From positions 124,001-188,000 of the forward strand of contig CANTFL010001407.1 in assembly GCA_947650285.1 (NCBI GenBank): a stretch of 64,000 nucleotides of DNA. Direction: 5' to 3'. A program made the position numbers and the translations under genes. This stretch comes from Hyaloperonospora brassicae. Lineage: Eukaryota > Oomycota > Peronosporomycetes > Peronosporales > Peronosporaceae. Below are positions 15,201 through 28,099 of this stretch, in pieces. Below the pieces are notes generated by a model. It was not told the origin of the DNA. It ran no database searches and saw only the letters and a list, made by a program, of their open reading frames with translations. Every line of letters starts with the position of its first letter. The stretch's first letter is position 1.

Positions 15201-15885
15201 TGACTAAAATTTACATTAAACTTGTCTCCATCATGCATTGATTTGTTACGACAACGAGTTATCACACAATAAAGCATGGAGTTCCACGTAGAATGACCAA
15301 ATAGCACTCACTACTCATGACATTGACATAGGAGTTTATTTACTCGAAATTAACAATTGGTAGAACGTTGACATCATCCGTCAATGGCTAGCGGCAATGC
15401 TTTAGTTGCCTAGAGAAGGAGGATTACTGTCTCTAAAGCCAAGCTAGGAATATTGCGCGCTGCGCCCAAGGTTTTGAACCTTTAAACGATCCATATTTCA
15501 TTGATTTTAAGCTAATCGATACCTAGGATGAGATCATACCTTAAATCTAAACTGAGGAAGAGATAGCAGTATGTGCTATTAAAGTCCAAAATTTCCACGC
15601 ATCAGTTCAACAAAATTTTATGGATAGTAACGCGACTACCATTCTCTAGGCGAACTATTATAAATATACCTTCATTAGCTCTAAGCGCTTCAGCGCACCG
15701 TCGACATCATTAAAGAAAAAAACGAGAAGGAAAACTACTGGATGGTCCGAAAAAAATGAGATCGACCCATGATTCTCAAAACCTATCAATGTAGCCTCGT
15801 CGACTAACAATCTAAACTTGTATCTACGTCCTGTGCTAACGAGCACATACATTTCAAGGGATCAGCCCTGCTTTACTCTACCTCG
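12241..15885. other. Gene-free DNA with unidentified moderate-GC patches
   Basis: The sequence is mostly AT-rich, with moderate-GC patches at 13,150-13,700 and 14,850-15,480 that may be old transposon fragments. No protein motif survives in any frame that I can name. Two similar imperfect inverted motifs with TTGAC...GTCAA arms lie near 14,783 and 15,365. Confidence 0.5.
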
Positions 15886-15889
15886 TATA

Positions 15890-16210
15890 GAAGTGACAGA
15901 GTCTATCTCTACCCCAATATGGCGCCACGCGCAACTGGGCGCCGAAGTTTCCCCGTGACATGCCAGATTTCTGAAAGAAGCCGCGGTTTCCGCTTTTAGA
16001 AGTCTAGCGCTGCTTGCGCGCAGTTCAAGTGGGACGCAAGTGTTTGGTGCTTGCGCACGTACAATAACATATCACTCCCTATCTTTGCTCCGCAACGTTA
16101 AGCTCAGATTAACCTCATCTTCAGCGTTGCTAAGTACATGAGGTTTAGTCGCACGATAAGCTGAGGTGCTCGTTAAGGTTTCCCTCGCAAATCTTGAATT
16201 TTACCCGTTC
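15890..16210 (+). repeat. Dispersed repeat family B, copy 1
   Basis: This GC-rich patch shares ordered blocks with 32,735-32,930 on the same strand. One block starts GCTGCTTGCGC, followed by a GGGA-GTAAG-like block and then CAGC[AG]TTGCTAAGT. Next come a GCTGA[GA]GTGCTC block and a short downstream match. The spacing is broadly kept but the copies differ in many positions, so both are old. No coding frame is preserved; it is perhaps an LTR or untranslated part of a retroelement. Confidence 0.45.
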
Positions 16211-18235
16211 CAATCAAGTCTGGTCGACTTAAAACTTGTGCTCAAATCCTGCGTGATGCATACACCGCTTTAGAACTTAGAGGGGTCATTCCAAAGACTT
16301 TTGATCCTGATTACGTCATCTCAGAGCCCTTACATAAATACAGTTACGTAGACATTCTTAGGGGCCGGACTCCATACCAGCAATAAGTGTTTTTAAGCAC
16401 TTAAAATTGCCCGTTAAGTCCTTCTTCCGGTAGAAAAGAAGTGTGAACGCACCCGATAATCCTGTTTGGGCAGCGTAAAATAACGAATAATTTCTAGCTT
16501 AAGCGATTCTCATGTGGAACACGCCAAGTCAGCAGACGTGTTGCACGTCAGAGCACACTCTCAACCTTTTAATACAAACTTATATTTAGCCAGCGAATCT
16601 CGCTGATCAATTAATATAATTACAGATATCATGTCTATCTTAATATAACGGATACAGAGGTAATTCTCTATCTCCTTCCTGAAGTATAGTTTCACGTCAA
16701 CTTCCAACTGATTGAGGCTTATCATCCCCTTCTGGCATTGCCACAAATCGTTTTAGCGTAGCCGACGCCTTTTGGTTCTGACCCTGCTTTAACTAAGTCT
16801 TTTCCACATGCATGAAGGTCTAGACACCATGCATTTAGCACATCGGGACCTTGCGCAGCTAGGAATACATAATGGTCAGTCCTTACAGCTACGGCCAGTA
16901 TATTTAAAGCAACCTTTCGGATTTTACTGAGGGGTATAGCTTGCTTTATATTTACAGAAGATCAATCGTAACGATTCAAGAGTAGATTGGCTACATGTTT
17001 TACCATGTGTAGCAAAGCCACGCAGCTCATAAACTTTAAAAAACAACTTAACAAAATATATACAACTTCGTTCAAATAATTTCTTCAGAGAGTAAACAAG
17101 CTCAAAGGTTTTTCGGTCACTGTTCCAGGTGACTGAAAGATAATAATAATGACAGCACAGAGTGATCAAGCATTGCTGTCTTAACAAGGCGTTCGATAGA
17201 ATCTCAGTGGTCTCAAGGCGCCGTAAAAAGGCGCGTGTCTTGAACACATCACAAGGGAAGCTAAATCATATTCTGTTATATCAAAAAAATCTGATACTGA
17301 CGTACTAAACCTTATCATTGATTTTTTATTTATAACTATATAAGGTTGCGTATTTTAATGGCTCACACAAATTAGCCCGCAACAACTGATACGATGTTTG
17401 ATTACTATTTAAATGGGATTTTATCCCTCGTATATTAGCATACCAGTCGTAAAAGCCATACATATTAGTTAATTCCGTTACAGATAGGCAATATAGACGC
17501 CAAATCGATATGGGCAGATGGGCAGACTGGACGTACGTCATCCGAAACTGTACATAGTCAAGTTGTCGTGTCGATACATTCAATTTTAAGTGCTGCCAGA
17601 CGATAGTGGTATAGACCAATATTTTTTTCTATCTCGGTCCCCTACCGGTGGACCTGAATACATCATCGGTGGAGCGGCGCTATCATCAGCAGACATGATT
17701 TCCTCACTGTTAGACCCGTTCCCTAAAGATTTGCCTACTCCTGACCAGTCAGTTTTAGAATCAGTGGTCCAGGCAAAAATAGGGTAAAGAAGTTTCGGTA
17801 TAATGTGCTAAACACTAATTAATTTGCGATATACGTAGAACGTCATCGTCGTGCTTCATAATGAAAATTGTTTTGTCTGCTCTCTTTTTATGGAAACATA
17901 ATACACTATTTTCCACTTGTGAATACAGATGCGTGGCTAGACCAAGTGCGCGTAGAGCCCCATGAAGTGCACGGCCTGTGGTTTAGTTGAGCAGCAGCCT
18001 CTCCTATAAGATCCGACACCGGAAGTAGGGTCCCAACCCAGCGGTTAGGAAGAAAGGTAGAGGCTAGAGGTTAAGACCCCTGTGGTTGTACAAAAGTCCA
18101 GGAGGGACGATATATCTGAAAAATATGTTTATCAGTCCACACACAACCGATTCGATTAAGTGGCCACCTACTGGCCCAACTAGTGAAGCATATTCACTCC
18201 GGACCCAAGGTTTCCCTGAACCAAGGTTAACTCGT
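16211..18235. other. Gene-free, moderately AT-rich DNA
   Basis: Open frames of 61-107 codons occur on the minus strand (for example 16,924-17,247) but have the Cys, Tyr, Arg and Leu mix of chance translation and no motif. A GC-richer segment from about 17,940 leads into the next repeat copy. Confidence 0.5.
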
Positions 18236-18239
18236 CTCA

Positions 18240-18390
18240 GTCTCCGTCAAAGTTTATGAAGGAGTGCAACTCGCCAGCCGACGGGCACTAAAGGTGAGCC
18301 AAGGTCTATACGCGGCATCAGGGTATCCCCCCCCAACGTAAGCCGGCAGTCCGGTACAGTGAGTGTGTTGCGGGCATACCACGCAGTTTT
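18240..18390 (+). repeat. Dispersed repeat family A, copy 2
   Basis: The segment has a CCGACGGGCAC block near 18,280 and then a block starting GGGTATCCCCCCCC near 18,325, followed by CGTAAGCCGGCAGTCCGG. The second part aligns with the CCCGTGAGTCGGCAAGTCTGG part of the copy at 23.4 kb on the same strand. It is degraded and non-coding. Confidence 0.4.
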
Positions 18391-20370
18391 AAGACGCCAC
18401 TATACCACGTTTACATGAATTGTGTTGTATTGCAAACTCCAATATTAATTATAATATGTCCTAAACTATCGCGATTACAACAATAACATCTTGGCTACGA
18501 TCAGAGTAATAATTGTCTTTTAAATTTATACAACGCCGAATATACTTATATATATTTGCGCCAATAATTTAGACAAATTTCGAAAAATTTATGGTCTACA
18601 TGTTAACGAAATCTCTTACAATTTCAGAATAAAATTATCCTTTCTATTGTCATTTTTAACTTATGCTAGAAACCTTCTACAAATGTAGATTAAATTGTTA
18701 TTGGTCGATAACTTTTCTGACAGTCGCGTGTCTAGACGCGTACCATACAATCACAATTACTATATACTTGGATATCCGGATTCCATATATATTTATGTTA
18801 GATAACAAAAATTTGGACATATTAATTTAGGCCCAAGACTGGTTGCACTTTGATCGAAATCGAGGCACTAGACATAGATGCATATCGATCACGGCAAATA
18901 CTTATCTTCCCGTTCGGCGATGACCTAAATGTATCCGGGTCGTCTCCCAACAGGGCAAATAGGTATCAGTAGCGTCATTTTTTTTAAAATATTTTACACC
19001 TCGAAGACATCTAACTATCAGGTTTATGCCACTGTACCAAAGGAGAGGTGCCAAGAGTTAAAAACTTGGTCTGAACACTGCAAAAATTATAAACTTTTTG
19101 AAAAGATAGAACAACAAATCGGATTTGAAATTGAAGAGATGTAGCATTCTGCAAGTCGCGTCAATAAATTTATGGGAGATGTTTCAAATTTAGAATCACT
19201 TATCTACCGCACCAGGATGGTCCTATTTTAGACACATTAGCAACATGAGAGGAAGTGCAGAAAAAGCCTATATGGAATAAACGCAAGATACGGATATGAT
19301 GTTACGCAAAAAGAGACATTAGCGGATCTTCTACTTTATCAAGGATACGGACACCTCGAGCGCCGAACTCTTTTAAACAGATAAATTCATACGGCTCGCA
19401 CCGAATTATGTTAAACATATGAGGATGCAGCGAGATCAAAACGGACTGTGTTATGGACTATATAGGAGATATTACGACTGAGTTCAAGTTTTCTATAGAA
19501 TAGGGTGACGCGCTGAAGTGCAAGGAAGCGTGAGAATGTATGTATTATTTTCTTAAATGACTTGCACACGGTAGACCGCACTGTTGGAATCGACACAGGG
19601 CGATTGATATTAGATGATTGTTCGTTAAAAATGTGAAGTATAAGCGATAAGTTAAGAGGGGTCAGCACGTTTAGTGGCAGAGATTTCTACCGAACTAAAT
19701 TTAAATATTAAGCGACCTGTGCACGGGTGACCATGTCGCATCTATACCGATCCTTTAAGTATATTGGCCGAGCAGACGCTTCCGTTCAGCCTGAGAGAGT
19801 ACGACAGAGTTATTAAAAAGCATCCTAATGTAGTTATATAAATATGACCTGGCCCGAGAGAGCTTCAATGAAAATCGCTTAGACTATACGTGCAAGCTTT
19901 ACTGTGGTTATAAAGATTTGAAAAGGATCAAGCATGTAAATTTGATTCTAAATATTATATTCACGATGGAGGTGTCCTGTGCAATGCAGATTAAATTGTC
20001 TATGTCAAATGTAACCATGATGAGATATTCTATATGCTACTCTATGTAGGCGTTGTATTGTCGCAAGAAGCAACGACGACATGTTCAACCTAAGAATTAT
20101 AGCGCTAAACGACAGATTTCTGATGATATATCTAAATCAACGTAGCTACGAATCCGTAGTCTGTGAGATAGAAATTGTGCGACTAGCGATACGACGGTGC
20201 GTCAATTAAGGTTCATCATATTGGTCCTGACAAAGTATTTTATATAAAAGCTAGCTCGTCGCGATCTCGAATGACTTTGGATTTAATTTAACAAAGATTT
20301 TGTTTGATAATGGCTGCTACTGATAGAAGACTATGAAAAAGTAACCTACATGCACTCTAAGATTGAGAAG
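18391..20370. other. AT-rich gene-free DNA
   Basis: No supported gene or element is visible. Short frames at 18,929-19,144 and 19,411-19,668 show no recognisable domain. Confidence 0.55.
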
Positions 20371-20375
20371 GTGTG

Positions 20376-20545
20376 ATATATAGTCGGGTACGCTTACGAC
20401 TCACTATATCCGGCTTGGTTTGTCATCTTCGATGATGTGTTATCATAATACGTCTGCGCAGGTATCGATACACGCACCTCCCGGTCCCGGTTTCAGTGCA
20501 GTATCACTTGTCCGCCGGGGTCGGATTTAGTAGTACTAAAGACAG
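20376..20545 (+). repeat. Dispersed repeat family C, copy 1
   Basis: This segment aligns in order, same strand, with 49,845-50,005. It starts TCGGGTACGC with CACTATATCCGGCTT just after, then a GC-rich GGTAT..GAT.CACG.ACCTCC block, then CCAGTTCCAG-like and CC.CCGGGG.TCGG blocks. The second copy is better preserved. It looks like a fragment of one transposon family that I cannot name. Confidence 0.5.
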
Positions 20546-22460
20546 CAATACGTAATGGAAAAGGGTGGCTCGATCGTGTCAGCATTATTGGGGCCTCCAA
20601 AGCTAGTCTTCGTATAATCACTGTCCTACACAATCGAAATATACTTGTTTGAGCTGCGAAATATCAATAACACCAAAGGATGAGCACAAATCTCGCGTCA
20701 GTGCACCTCTACACTACAAGATAATTGGTTGTAGAATAAAGCCAACAATTAGGACACTCGACGTAGTACGAGTGGATATTAATATAGGATACATAATGGT
20801 GTACAAGTTGAACCAGCACAACAAATCGCACTGTGGCTCGACAATCAATGTAACCTAAGTATAAAACACTGATGGAAAATTTTTAGGAAACATATAAGCT
20901 GCAGACACTTCTGTGCGAACTGAGTGTGATGAGGAAAGACACACAAGTTAATTTGTATAAAAAAGAAATCGGTAATAAAATTGACATTAAACCCTAAGAT
21001 ATAAGAGGACCAGTATATCGGCATATGATACTATTATGTGCGCGAGAAGGCAATGGATGTATGTCGTCGTCTATCTGCTCTGACTTAGTAATTGTACACA
21101 ACGGACGAGCGTATAGAATTATAACAACGTATTTTCATCCAAAAAGTATTTTTACAATGTTTAAGCCGATTATTAACAGTAGGGCTGGGAAAGTACAGTA
21201 CGCCGGTCGTCACGACGTACTTGGTCGGGGAGGAGCGCCAAATATGTATATATTAATACAAAGTCCAACGCACGGGTAAATCACCAGGATATTTTCGTGC
21301 CGTTTGACTTTAAACAAGTTTGTTAAATCTGTATATGTATATGTTAATACAAAACACAAGTCACGAGTGTGTCAATTGCATAAATTTGAGCCGAATGAGT
21401 TCCAATGAGTCCTATTGATCCGCAGCATGGGCACTAAAAGGGGGCTAGATAGATTATTGTGAAGGCATACGTGCTATCTCTTTTGCGTAAAAACGCTAAT
21501 CTAGAGTATGGCAAGGGCTGTATCCAGCTTGGTCACTCTATAACTTGATTCTTGTCTTTAATAAATAGGTTCACTATGCCGATTGCATTGAACGAAGGCA
21601 GGATTAGGAAGCCGCTTGCTAGACATTCTTGCATTCAATTGTGGTTAAGTCACGGATACAATGATGGGTCGTGGATCTGTAACACACCCAGTTAGGGTGT
21701 CACTCACTGGTGGAAAATGATATCAAAGGACCTAGCGATCCAATAAGGAGATGAAAAGCGATCTCAACGGGGGCCGGCGATTCGATCGAACTGCCGCCAG
21801 ACTGATGGATACGGAACGACCGGGTAAAGATCGATCTGGGTTAAGACGACAAATAGAACGAATTCCATGAAGCAATCTGGGATGAGTAAGTAAGACGAAT
21901 TATGTAATTTACCTGAATATCGGTCAAGGAGAAAAATACGTGTAGCAACGGTCGTGGATATTGTGGCCAAGTCATATTGGAAAGATACATCTGGGACCAG
22001 GTGATGCGATGGGATATGACTCTGGGACGAAGGTGTAACATCCAGCAGATCGGTAATACTCTTTACCGATCTCACAATGGAAGTACTGATTTAGGTTAAT
22101 TATAGCCCGATATGGAAACGTGGATTCTCGTGGAGGTCCAGGGAGCTATGTGGGGATTCTCGTGGACCAGATAAACCCTGAAGGGAGATCCTGGAGCTCC
22201 GGTAATAAATAGAAGAACATCTACTGTGGAATTGTACCATGTCGATTTTAACGATCTCAAATTTATGCACTAGATCGGTCGTGTTCCATTTTCATTATGG
22301 ATATATCGCTGATGAGACTTTGGGATCATGCTGAATATGCTTGTTAAAGGTTCATGAGTATCATCGCAAAAGTCCAGGCCAAAGAGCCAGTAGAAGCCGG
22401 TTGAATTGACGTCGCAAAATGGATTTAGGCACATTTGACACTTAAGTACATTTTCGAACC
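20546..22460. other. Gene-free DNA, partly GATC-rich
   Basis: The GC content rises after 21.7 kb and GATC/CGATC words become frequent. GGATTCTCGTGGA occurs twice about 32 bases apart (near 22,122 and 22,154). The overlapping minus-strand frames near 21.76-22.08 kb look like chance. Confidence 0.45.
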
Positions 22461-22463
22461 TTT

Positions 22464-22491
22464 CGGTACCAAAATTGGGAATTTGGTACCG
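22464..22491. repeat. Short near-perfect inverted repeat
   Basis: CGGTACCAA and TTGGTACCG face each other around an AATTGGGAAT-like centre, so pairing can continue inward with one bulge, giving a stem of about nine to twelve base pairs. It could be a protein-binding palindrome, an element end or chance. No flanking gene explains it. Confidence 0.5.
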
Positions 22492-22919
22492 TATTTGGGA
22501 TTTGGTCTCTTCTGGACATTTAGGCACGGTATCGGAAACATTGACGCTATCTTTGGAGTACAGGTCATGAAATTACGACACGTGTTCAAGGGTTGATCAA
22601 ACTTAAAGGTGATATCGGTTTGGAGAGTGACCTACAGTTCTGGATAGGCTTAAAGATATGCTGGCTAGTAATTTGGTTGGTTAATAAAACAGACTTGAAC
22701 TCTACTTCTTCTGCTAACGACGCGCGTTTTATCCCTCTCTTCCGGGCAAGATTTCCTTGGCTTCCCAGACAATTTGAGGCACGCATTCTACAAGGACATT
22801 GAAGACATATCTTGTATTGTCGGCCAAGATCAAAAAGATCGACCTCGGAAAGTTTGGCCCGGATCGATCAATTACTCACACTCAACTCAACAGCTAGGGT
22901 AGGAGCGACAAGGAAAAAG

Positions 22920-23560
22920 AAAAGGATTTTGTTTACAAGATCTCGAGACGGCTCAAGTGGTCAGAAGATCTGAACAAGGAGTTCAAGACAAGACCGAGCA
23001 AGATCGAAGCGATCTACAAGGCAGATCAGCAGGTTTCGTTTTGGCGAAACAGGACACCTGTCTGCCCACCTTACGCACTTCCAGCAAGATAGGCCGATCC
23101 CAAGACCAGACCAGACCGATCTCAAGGCAAGGTCGACGCGAGATTATTATTTGCAGAGTGAACATTTCCGGACAGCAAAGACCCCGATCCCGACGACAAA
23201 TCGAGATCGGTGTGATCCATGATCAAGATCGCGACATCTTCAAATAGAAATCGTCGCGACTCAAGATCAAGATTGCAGAACCCCTGTTTGTGGTGTGAAG
23301 ATTTTCGCACCAAGAGCGAGCTCTCAACCCTAACCCTCAGCGATATCGACATCTCCCAAGGCCATTACGAAAAGCTCAAGCCAGCCCAACCGACGGGTAT
23401 ACAAGGTTAGCACAAGGCTGTACAACAAGGCACGGATCGGAGTACCCCCCCCTCCCGTGAGTCGGCAAGTCTGGGCAAGTGGAAGATCGACCCTCACACA
23501 AGCGATTTGGTAAGATCGACTTCGCCACACAATACTACCGACAAACTTAGCATTAGTTGC
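22920..23560 (+). repeat. Dispersed repeat family A, best copy (GATC-rich)
   Basis: This is the best-preserved copy of family A. It opens with CGAGACGG[CT]TCAAGTGG followed by TCAGAAG, also found near 42,310. It continues through a GATC-rich block with runs of AGATCGA and GACCAGACC words, then a GTGTGAAG.TTTTCGC block, CCGACGGGTATACAAGG and CGGAGTACCCCCC. Frames across it are open for up to 96 codons but rich in Arg, Asp, Ser and Gln from the GATC words. It is likely a leader or gag-proximal part of an LTR element, though no catalytic domain is present to prove it. Confidence 0.5.
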
Positions 23561-24150
23561 AATTTTAATACCCGCAGCAGCGATCTTTATCTAATTCAGG
23601 CTATAATAAATGGGTAGAACCCTAAGGAATTACTGTGTAAAGAGACAATATCTTTCTCTTATCACATATCACATTTCGTCGCATTCATGGGTACATGAAA
23701 TTGCTATAATGAAAGCATCATCTTTATTTTGCTTTTTATATATGCCGTAAAGAGTGCTGTATAGAAAACGTTGCGGACGAAAGTTCAGCGAAGAATATTT
23801 GCTTATACAATGACCGCTCTCTTCGAAAAAAACCGTACTTATAAGCCTGTCATTTGATGGAGGTTCGTCGAATATGCACAACGGAGCATCTTCATTGCTG
23901 CGCAGTCGCAAAACGCTCCAGCTTCTATAGGCGCTCTCCAAATGCTTAACAAAAACACGTCCTGTCAACCGCAACTGAAATCTGGCTAGGCCCAATCAAG
24001 CAAAATGATAGAGCATTAACAGTGCTTCTTTTTTATTTAAAAACAGACAACGCACATTAATGATCAAAAAACGTTTCAATTTTCGACTTCTTTCACCCAA
24101 CACGCTCATTTTGATACGACATGCAAATACAGGTACGTATCGTATATTCG
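23561..24150. other. Intergenic, no clear content
   Basis: A 108-codon minus-strand frame (23,669-23,995) has no motif I recognise. It lies directly downstream, in the same direction, of the decayed coding remnant at 24.15-24.96 kb, so it could be a continuation, but this is not supported further. Confidence 0.4.
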
Positions 24151-24960
24151 TTTATAAGTGGAATTGTACCGATCGCTTCAATAGTATTTTCTTTGATTCT
24201 TCAGTACCGATGCAGGGAATATAACGTTTACGTATAATAGATTCAAGCGACCTTATTCGATCCCTTTCATAATTCACGCATCTGCACCTGAGTACTAAAA
24301 GCCCTTGGCACGCTAAGCCTGTAGACAGTAGCCACGTCTTCGCATCCCCAATCGTCGGAATCAACCTCATTAACCGCTCCAAATTTCTCACTACATTCTT
24401 CACCTTCTCGTTTTACATACTTACAAAATGATGCCAAACATGTCTGCATGAGCCACACCCTACTCTACCTCTGTCGAGGCTAGCACTGGTGCGTCCGTTT
24501 CTACCTTTCTCGCTTTCTCCTTGTAGTCCTCTTCTCTTTTTATCTCTGTTACAACGTCAACACAAGAGTGCTTTCTTCCTATTTCTCTTATTTGTCCCGG
24601 CATTGCGAAGTTTGACGACAACCCTTTACTAGCGATCGCATTTTTCTTCGAGGCGACGCTCTCTTATCTCTTGCTGGAAGGATATCTACTCATTGTTCGC
24701 CATCGTGACAGCAGCAGCGAGCACTGCAAGATTCTCTATCCCATTTGGCTCGAAATTTTGAACCTCCATAAACTAACCAATTTAAGCTTCTCCACTTCCT
24801 GCGCCTCGATGCCAAACTTTTTACTTATCCAGCGCCAGTTCAGCCATCGCATTCCTTGATGTTTTAACGCTACCGCTGTACCAGCTCCTAAATGCACCTA
24901 GACATTCTCGAAGCAGTGGAAGGCAAGAAATTTAACACCACAGGCAGGCAGTTCCTCCAA
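24150..24960 (-). pseudogene. Decayed charged coding remnant, unrecognised
   Basis: Read on the minus strand, several stretches in shifting frames look like real protein interrupted by stops and frameshifts. Near 24,950 there is one starting LEELPACGVKF; near 24,830 one with KKFGIEAQEVEKLKL; near 24,640 one with QQEIRERRLEEKCDR; near 24,560-24,470 one with DVVTEIKREEDYKEKARK; and near 24,350 one with EVDSDDWGCEDVATV. The strongly charged, helical composition is unlike the chance frames nearby and fits a gag-like or accessory transposon protein or an old host gene. I do not recognise the family, and the reading frame is destroyed. Confidence 0.35.
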
Positions 24961-27900
24961 TTTGTTAATTGATATTAGAGAACATATTTTTACGTACAAA
25001 AGCGGAAAAAGGGTTTTTTACGAATCATATTCATGTTAAGTACGTTACAGTAAGCGTAGTCCCATTGTACGATACGTCGAAGGGTCGAAGTTTTTATGAT
25101 ATGGATGGACTCGTGGTACTAGAATGCTACGCTCTTAAATAAATAAGACCCGGCATTGTGGCAAAGTCGATGATCGATTTTCAGCCGACCGAATTCCGAA
25201 GAAATTATGAAGGATGTTAGCATTGAAGGTTTCCACATTGAATCAGTGATTGTGATGGAACTCTTCGACCAGCAAGTGATGATCAAAGGTCGAATAAAAG
25301 ATGACTATCGCACGATATTGTGATAATCAATGCGCGACGTGGCGATCCGTTATGCGCAATTCGTCCATAACAATGGAAATGTGGAACGAACAAATCGGTC
25401 AGTATCTTACCACTCCAATAATATTACTTTTGTAGAGAACCTAAAAAATAAAGTAATTTTCGAATTAGATTTTGCATGACCCGGCTCTTTTTCATTTTTT
25501 GATTTTTAAAACATTGTTATTTAAAACCTAGCTTTCTTGCCAAATGCGCAGCGCCAATTAGCGGATATCATCTGCCACGGTCATATTAACTCATCCGTGC
25601 CCATTAGACTTTATCGCCTAGAATGTGTCGATATTAAATTTATCAACACGTAACATTTGCTGATATGATGGTGCTCACATAATGCGCTACGATTATGTAT
25701 TTTCAGACACATATTTTGATGACAATATAAATAATCCTTAGCAGCCACAGTTTCGTTTTCAGCTGAGATATTTCCAACTATGATGTATTTGTGCTCTGTA
25801 CCGAATTAAATACATTAAACAAGAAAGAATTGAAGAAACTTTGTATGTATAGTTTCACCATGATACAATTAAATGAAGCTTCGAAGAAAGCAGTTTGTCC
25901 AAACTCCTTGTAGACATGTTATTCAGTTAACCCGAAATGCCAACATAGATACATGGTCCAAAACCGATGAGCTATCGTACCCCAATATAACTACTGTCTT
26001 CACGCACTTCATCACACGATCTATAGTTCGTCATTTGCTGCACTCATCATCAACCTGCAATATCGTGGCGCGTTTTGTTGACGGTGCCCGTGCTTGCGCA
26101 AGCGAGATAGCTATAAATTATTCCCCAAACGATGTACACAACGATGCTTTCGACAATGAAATGTAAGAATAATAGTTCTTACTGCTATAAATGAGCACTT
26201 CTCCATTTCATATCTATTGCCAACTAAAAACTGCGTATATGTATGGCAAGTCTTCAATAGCCTTTTCAAATTTTTGTGTTAATTTGCTTGACAGTGTTCA
26301 GCACTTTGAAAAGATTAAAAAACATCGTTTCCTTTCGATCCACGAAGGCTTAGGTGTGTGCTCTATATCGCAGCAATTGCGCCAAGATATGTTTATATGG
26401 GGCCAAATTATTAAGTGCAAAGATTAGCAATGGATCTAGGCAGCCGTGGTGCAGGATAAAGAATTTGTTGGTTACGCAGAGACGTTACAGAGTATTTCGA
26501 GCGAGTTTAATTCGTAAAAGGCATCAAAGAAAATTGCTACCCAACTGTCGCGATCGCCATGAGGAATAAAAACCTGGTTGGCATGCTAATTGTGCTTTAT
26601 GACGAATAACGTGCTTTGCTGTAAGTAGTATTTGCTGACGGATGGAAGGGATCTACAAAAATTTATTGCGATAGCGAGATCGCGCAGTAAAGCGTAAAGA
26701 TAGAGGAGATAGTATAGCTGTTTAAGTCAAAGTAAGACATACAGCTCAACGAGGAAGCTAGTTGATACAGGACCTCGACTATACGGTTCACCAAATTTAA
26801 GGCTATAAGTTCTGTTTAAAGGGGCCTATTGATGTAGCGTTACAACCTCACCTTGAGCTCATAATATATGCCTAGAGAATGGATGACCCGTCTTACGACA
26901 AGAAACGCGTAGCAAGACACGTGTCTTAGCACATTATAAAAGGAACTAAGATTTATTTTTTTAGACGAATTCGTCAGTCTAGACGTACATTTTCAAGACC
27001 TTATTGTTCGAATCAATACCTCTTACAAGATCTCGTGTTTCAGTGGCTGACACACGTAAGCCCTAACAACTAATATTATATTTTGATTATTATATAATGG
27101 GAATCTGCCCCTGGTGTAAACCATACATGTTGTGTCAGTTTTCAACCGACGCGCAACCCCGTTTCATTTTCTCCCACAAGACGGACAATTCCACAATATG
27201 TCATTCAAATTCCTTCCTCGAAAAGGTCGGTCTGCTTGCGCTGTACCTCACGGTTGTTCAAAGAATATATTCCCATGGAATCGCCACACGACGATCTTCG
27301 ATGCTTTCATCTTACCATAACTTCGATGGGAAGGTGACCTATGGTAGCGATAGCAGTTTGTATGGTTAGAAAGATGTAGTGTCTAACTAAACTGTGCCTG
27401 GGGCACAACCTCATTTGGCAACACATATTTACGCCGAACAGAATGAATCCATTGCGTGATTAGTATAGCATCATTCAGCGGATGCGGGGCATAGTACTGT
27501 CACTAAAACGCTCGATGAGCAACAACAGCTGACCATTAAGCAAGAAGAGAGTGATCTATGCCGTTCGCAGACCGCCACGGAGCCCAAAATGAATTGTGAA
27601 TATGTTTTTAAATTACCCGACGTGAGAGAATGCATCTGTCAAAAGATCTGTCGTACGATGTCGGAGTGGGTCATTGGCCTATTAGTCTATCTACTCGAGG
27701 ATATTGCCTTCCGACAGGTACTACATGCGAGGCGTCTTTATCCTTTTTACAACATTAATTCAATATAAGGCTAATTACGAGATATTAATACGTCGTGCAA
27801 GTAATTCACCAATTTCGGTCGTGTCCATTCGGCCATTTACATGTGGTAATCGAAGAGGGAGATGAGTTTCACATTCTATAAGTAAACTGAACTTGTCACA

Positions 27901-28090
27901 TCAGCAGTATGGTGGTTTTGAAAATAAACCCCAGCGTGGAAGATGTTCGTCTGGAATAAAAGGTCTGGTATATATATACACCAAGCTCAATACCAAAAAA
28001 ATAAGTTGCGCACTCGTTCGCGCTGCGCTTCGGCAGAGCAGGGAGTTGTAGTTCCGGCCAGAAGCTATTCAGCAATTCTTTTCATATCAC
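24961..28090. other. Gene-free DNA with possible small remnants
   Basis: No intact gene is visible. A 38-codon plus-strand stretch from 25,207 (MKDVSIEGFHIESVIVMELF onward) looks protein-like but ends at stops. Frames at 25,873-26,166 and 27,097-27,369 show no motif. Confidence 0.4.
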
Positions 28091-28099
28091 AACTGGAAG

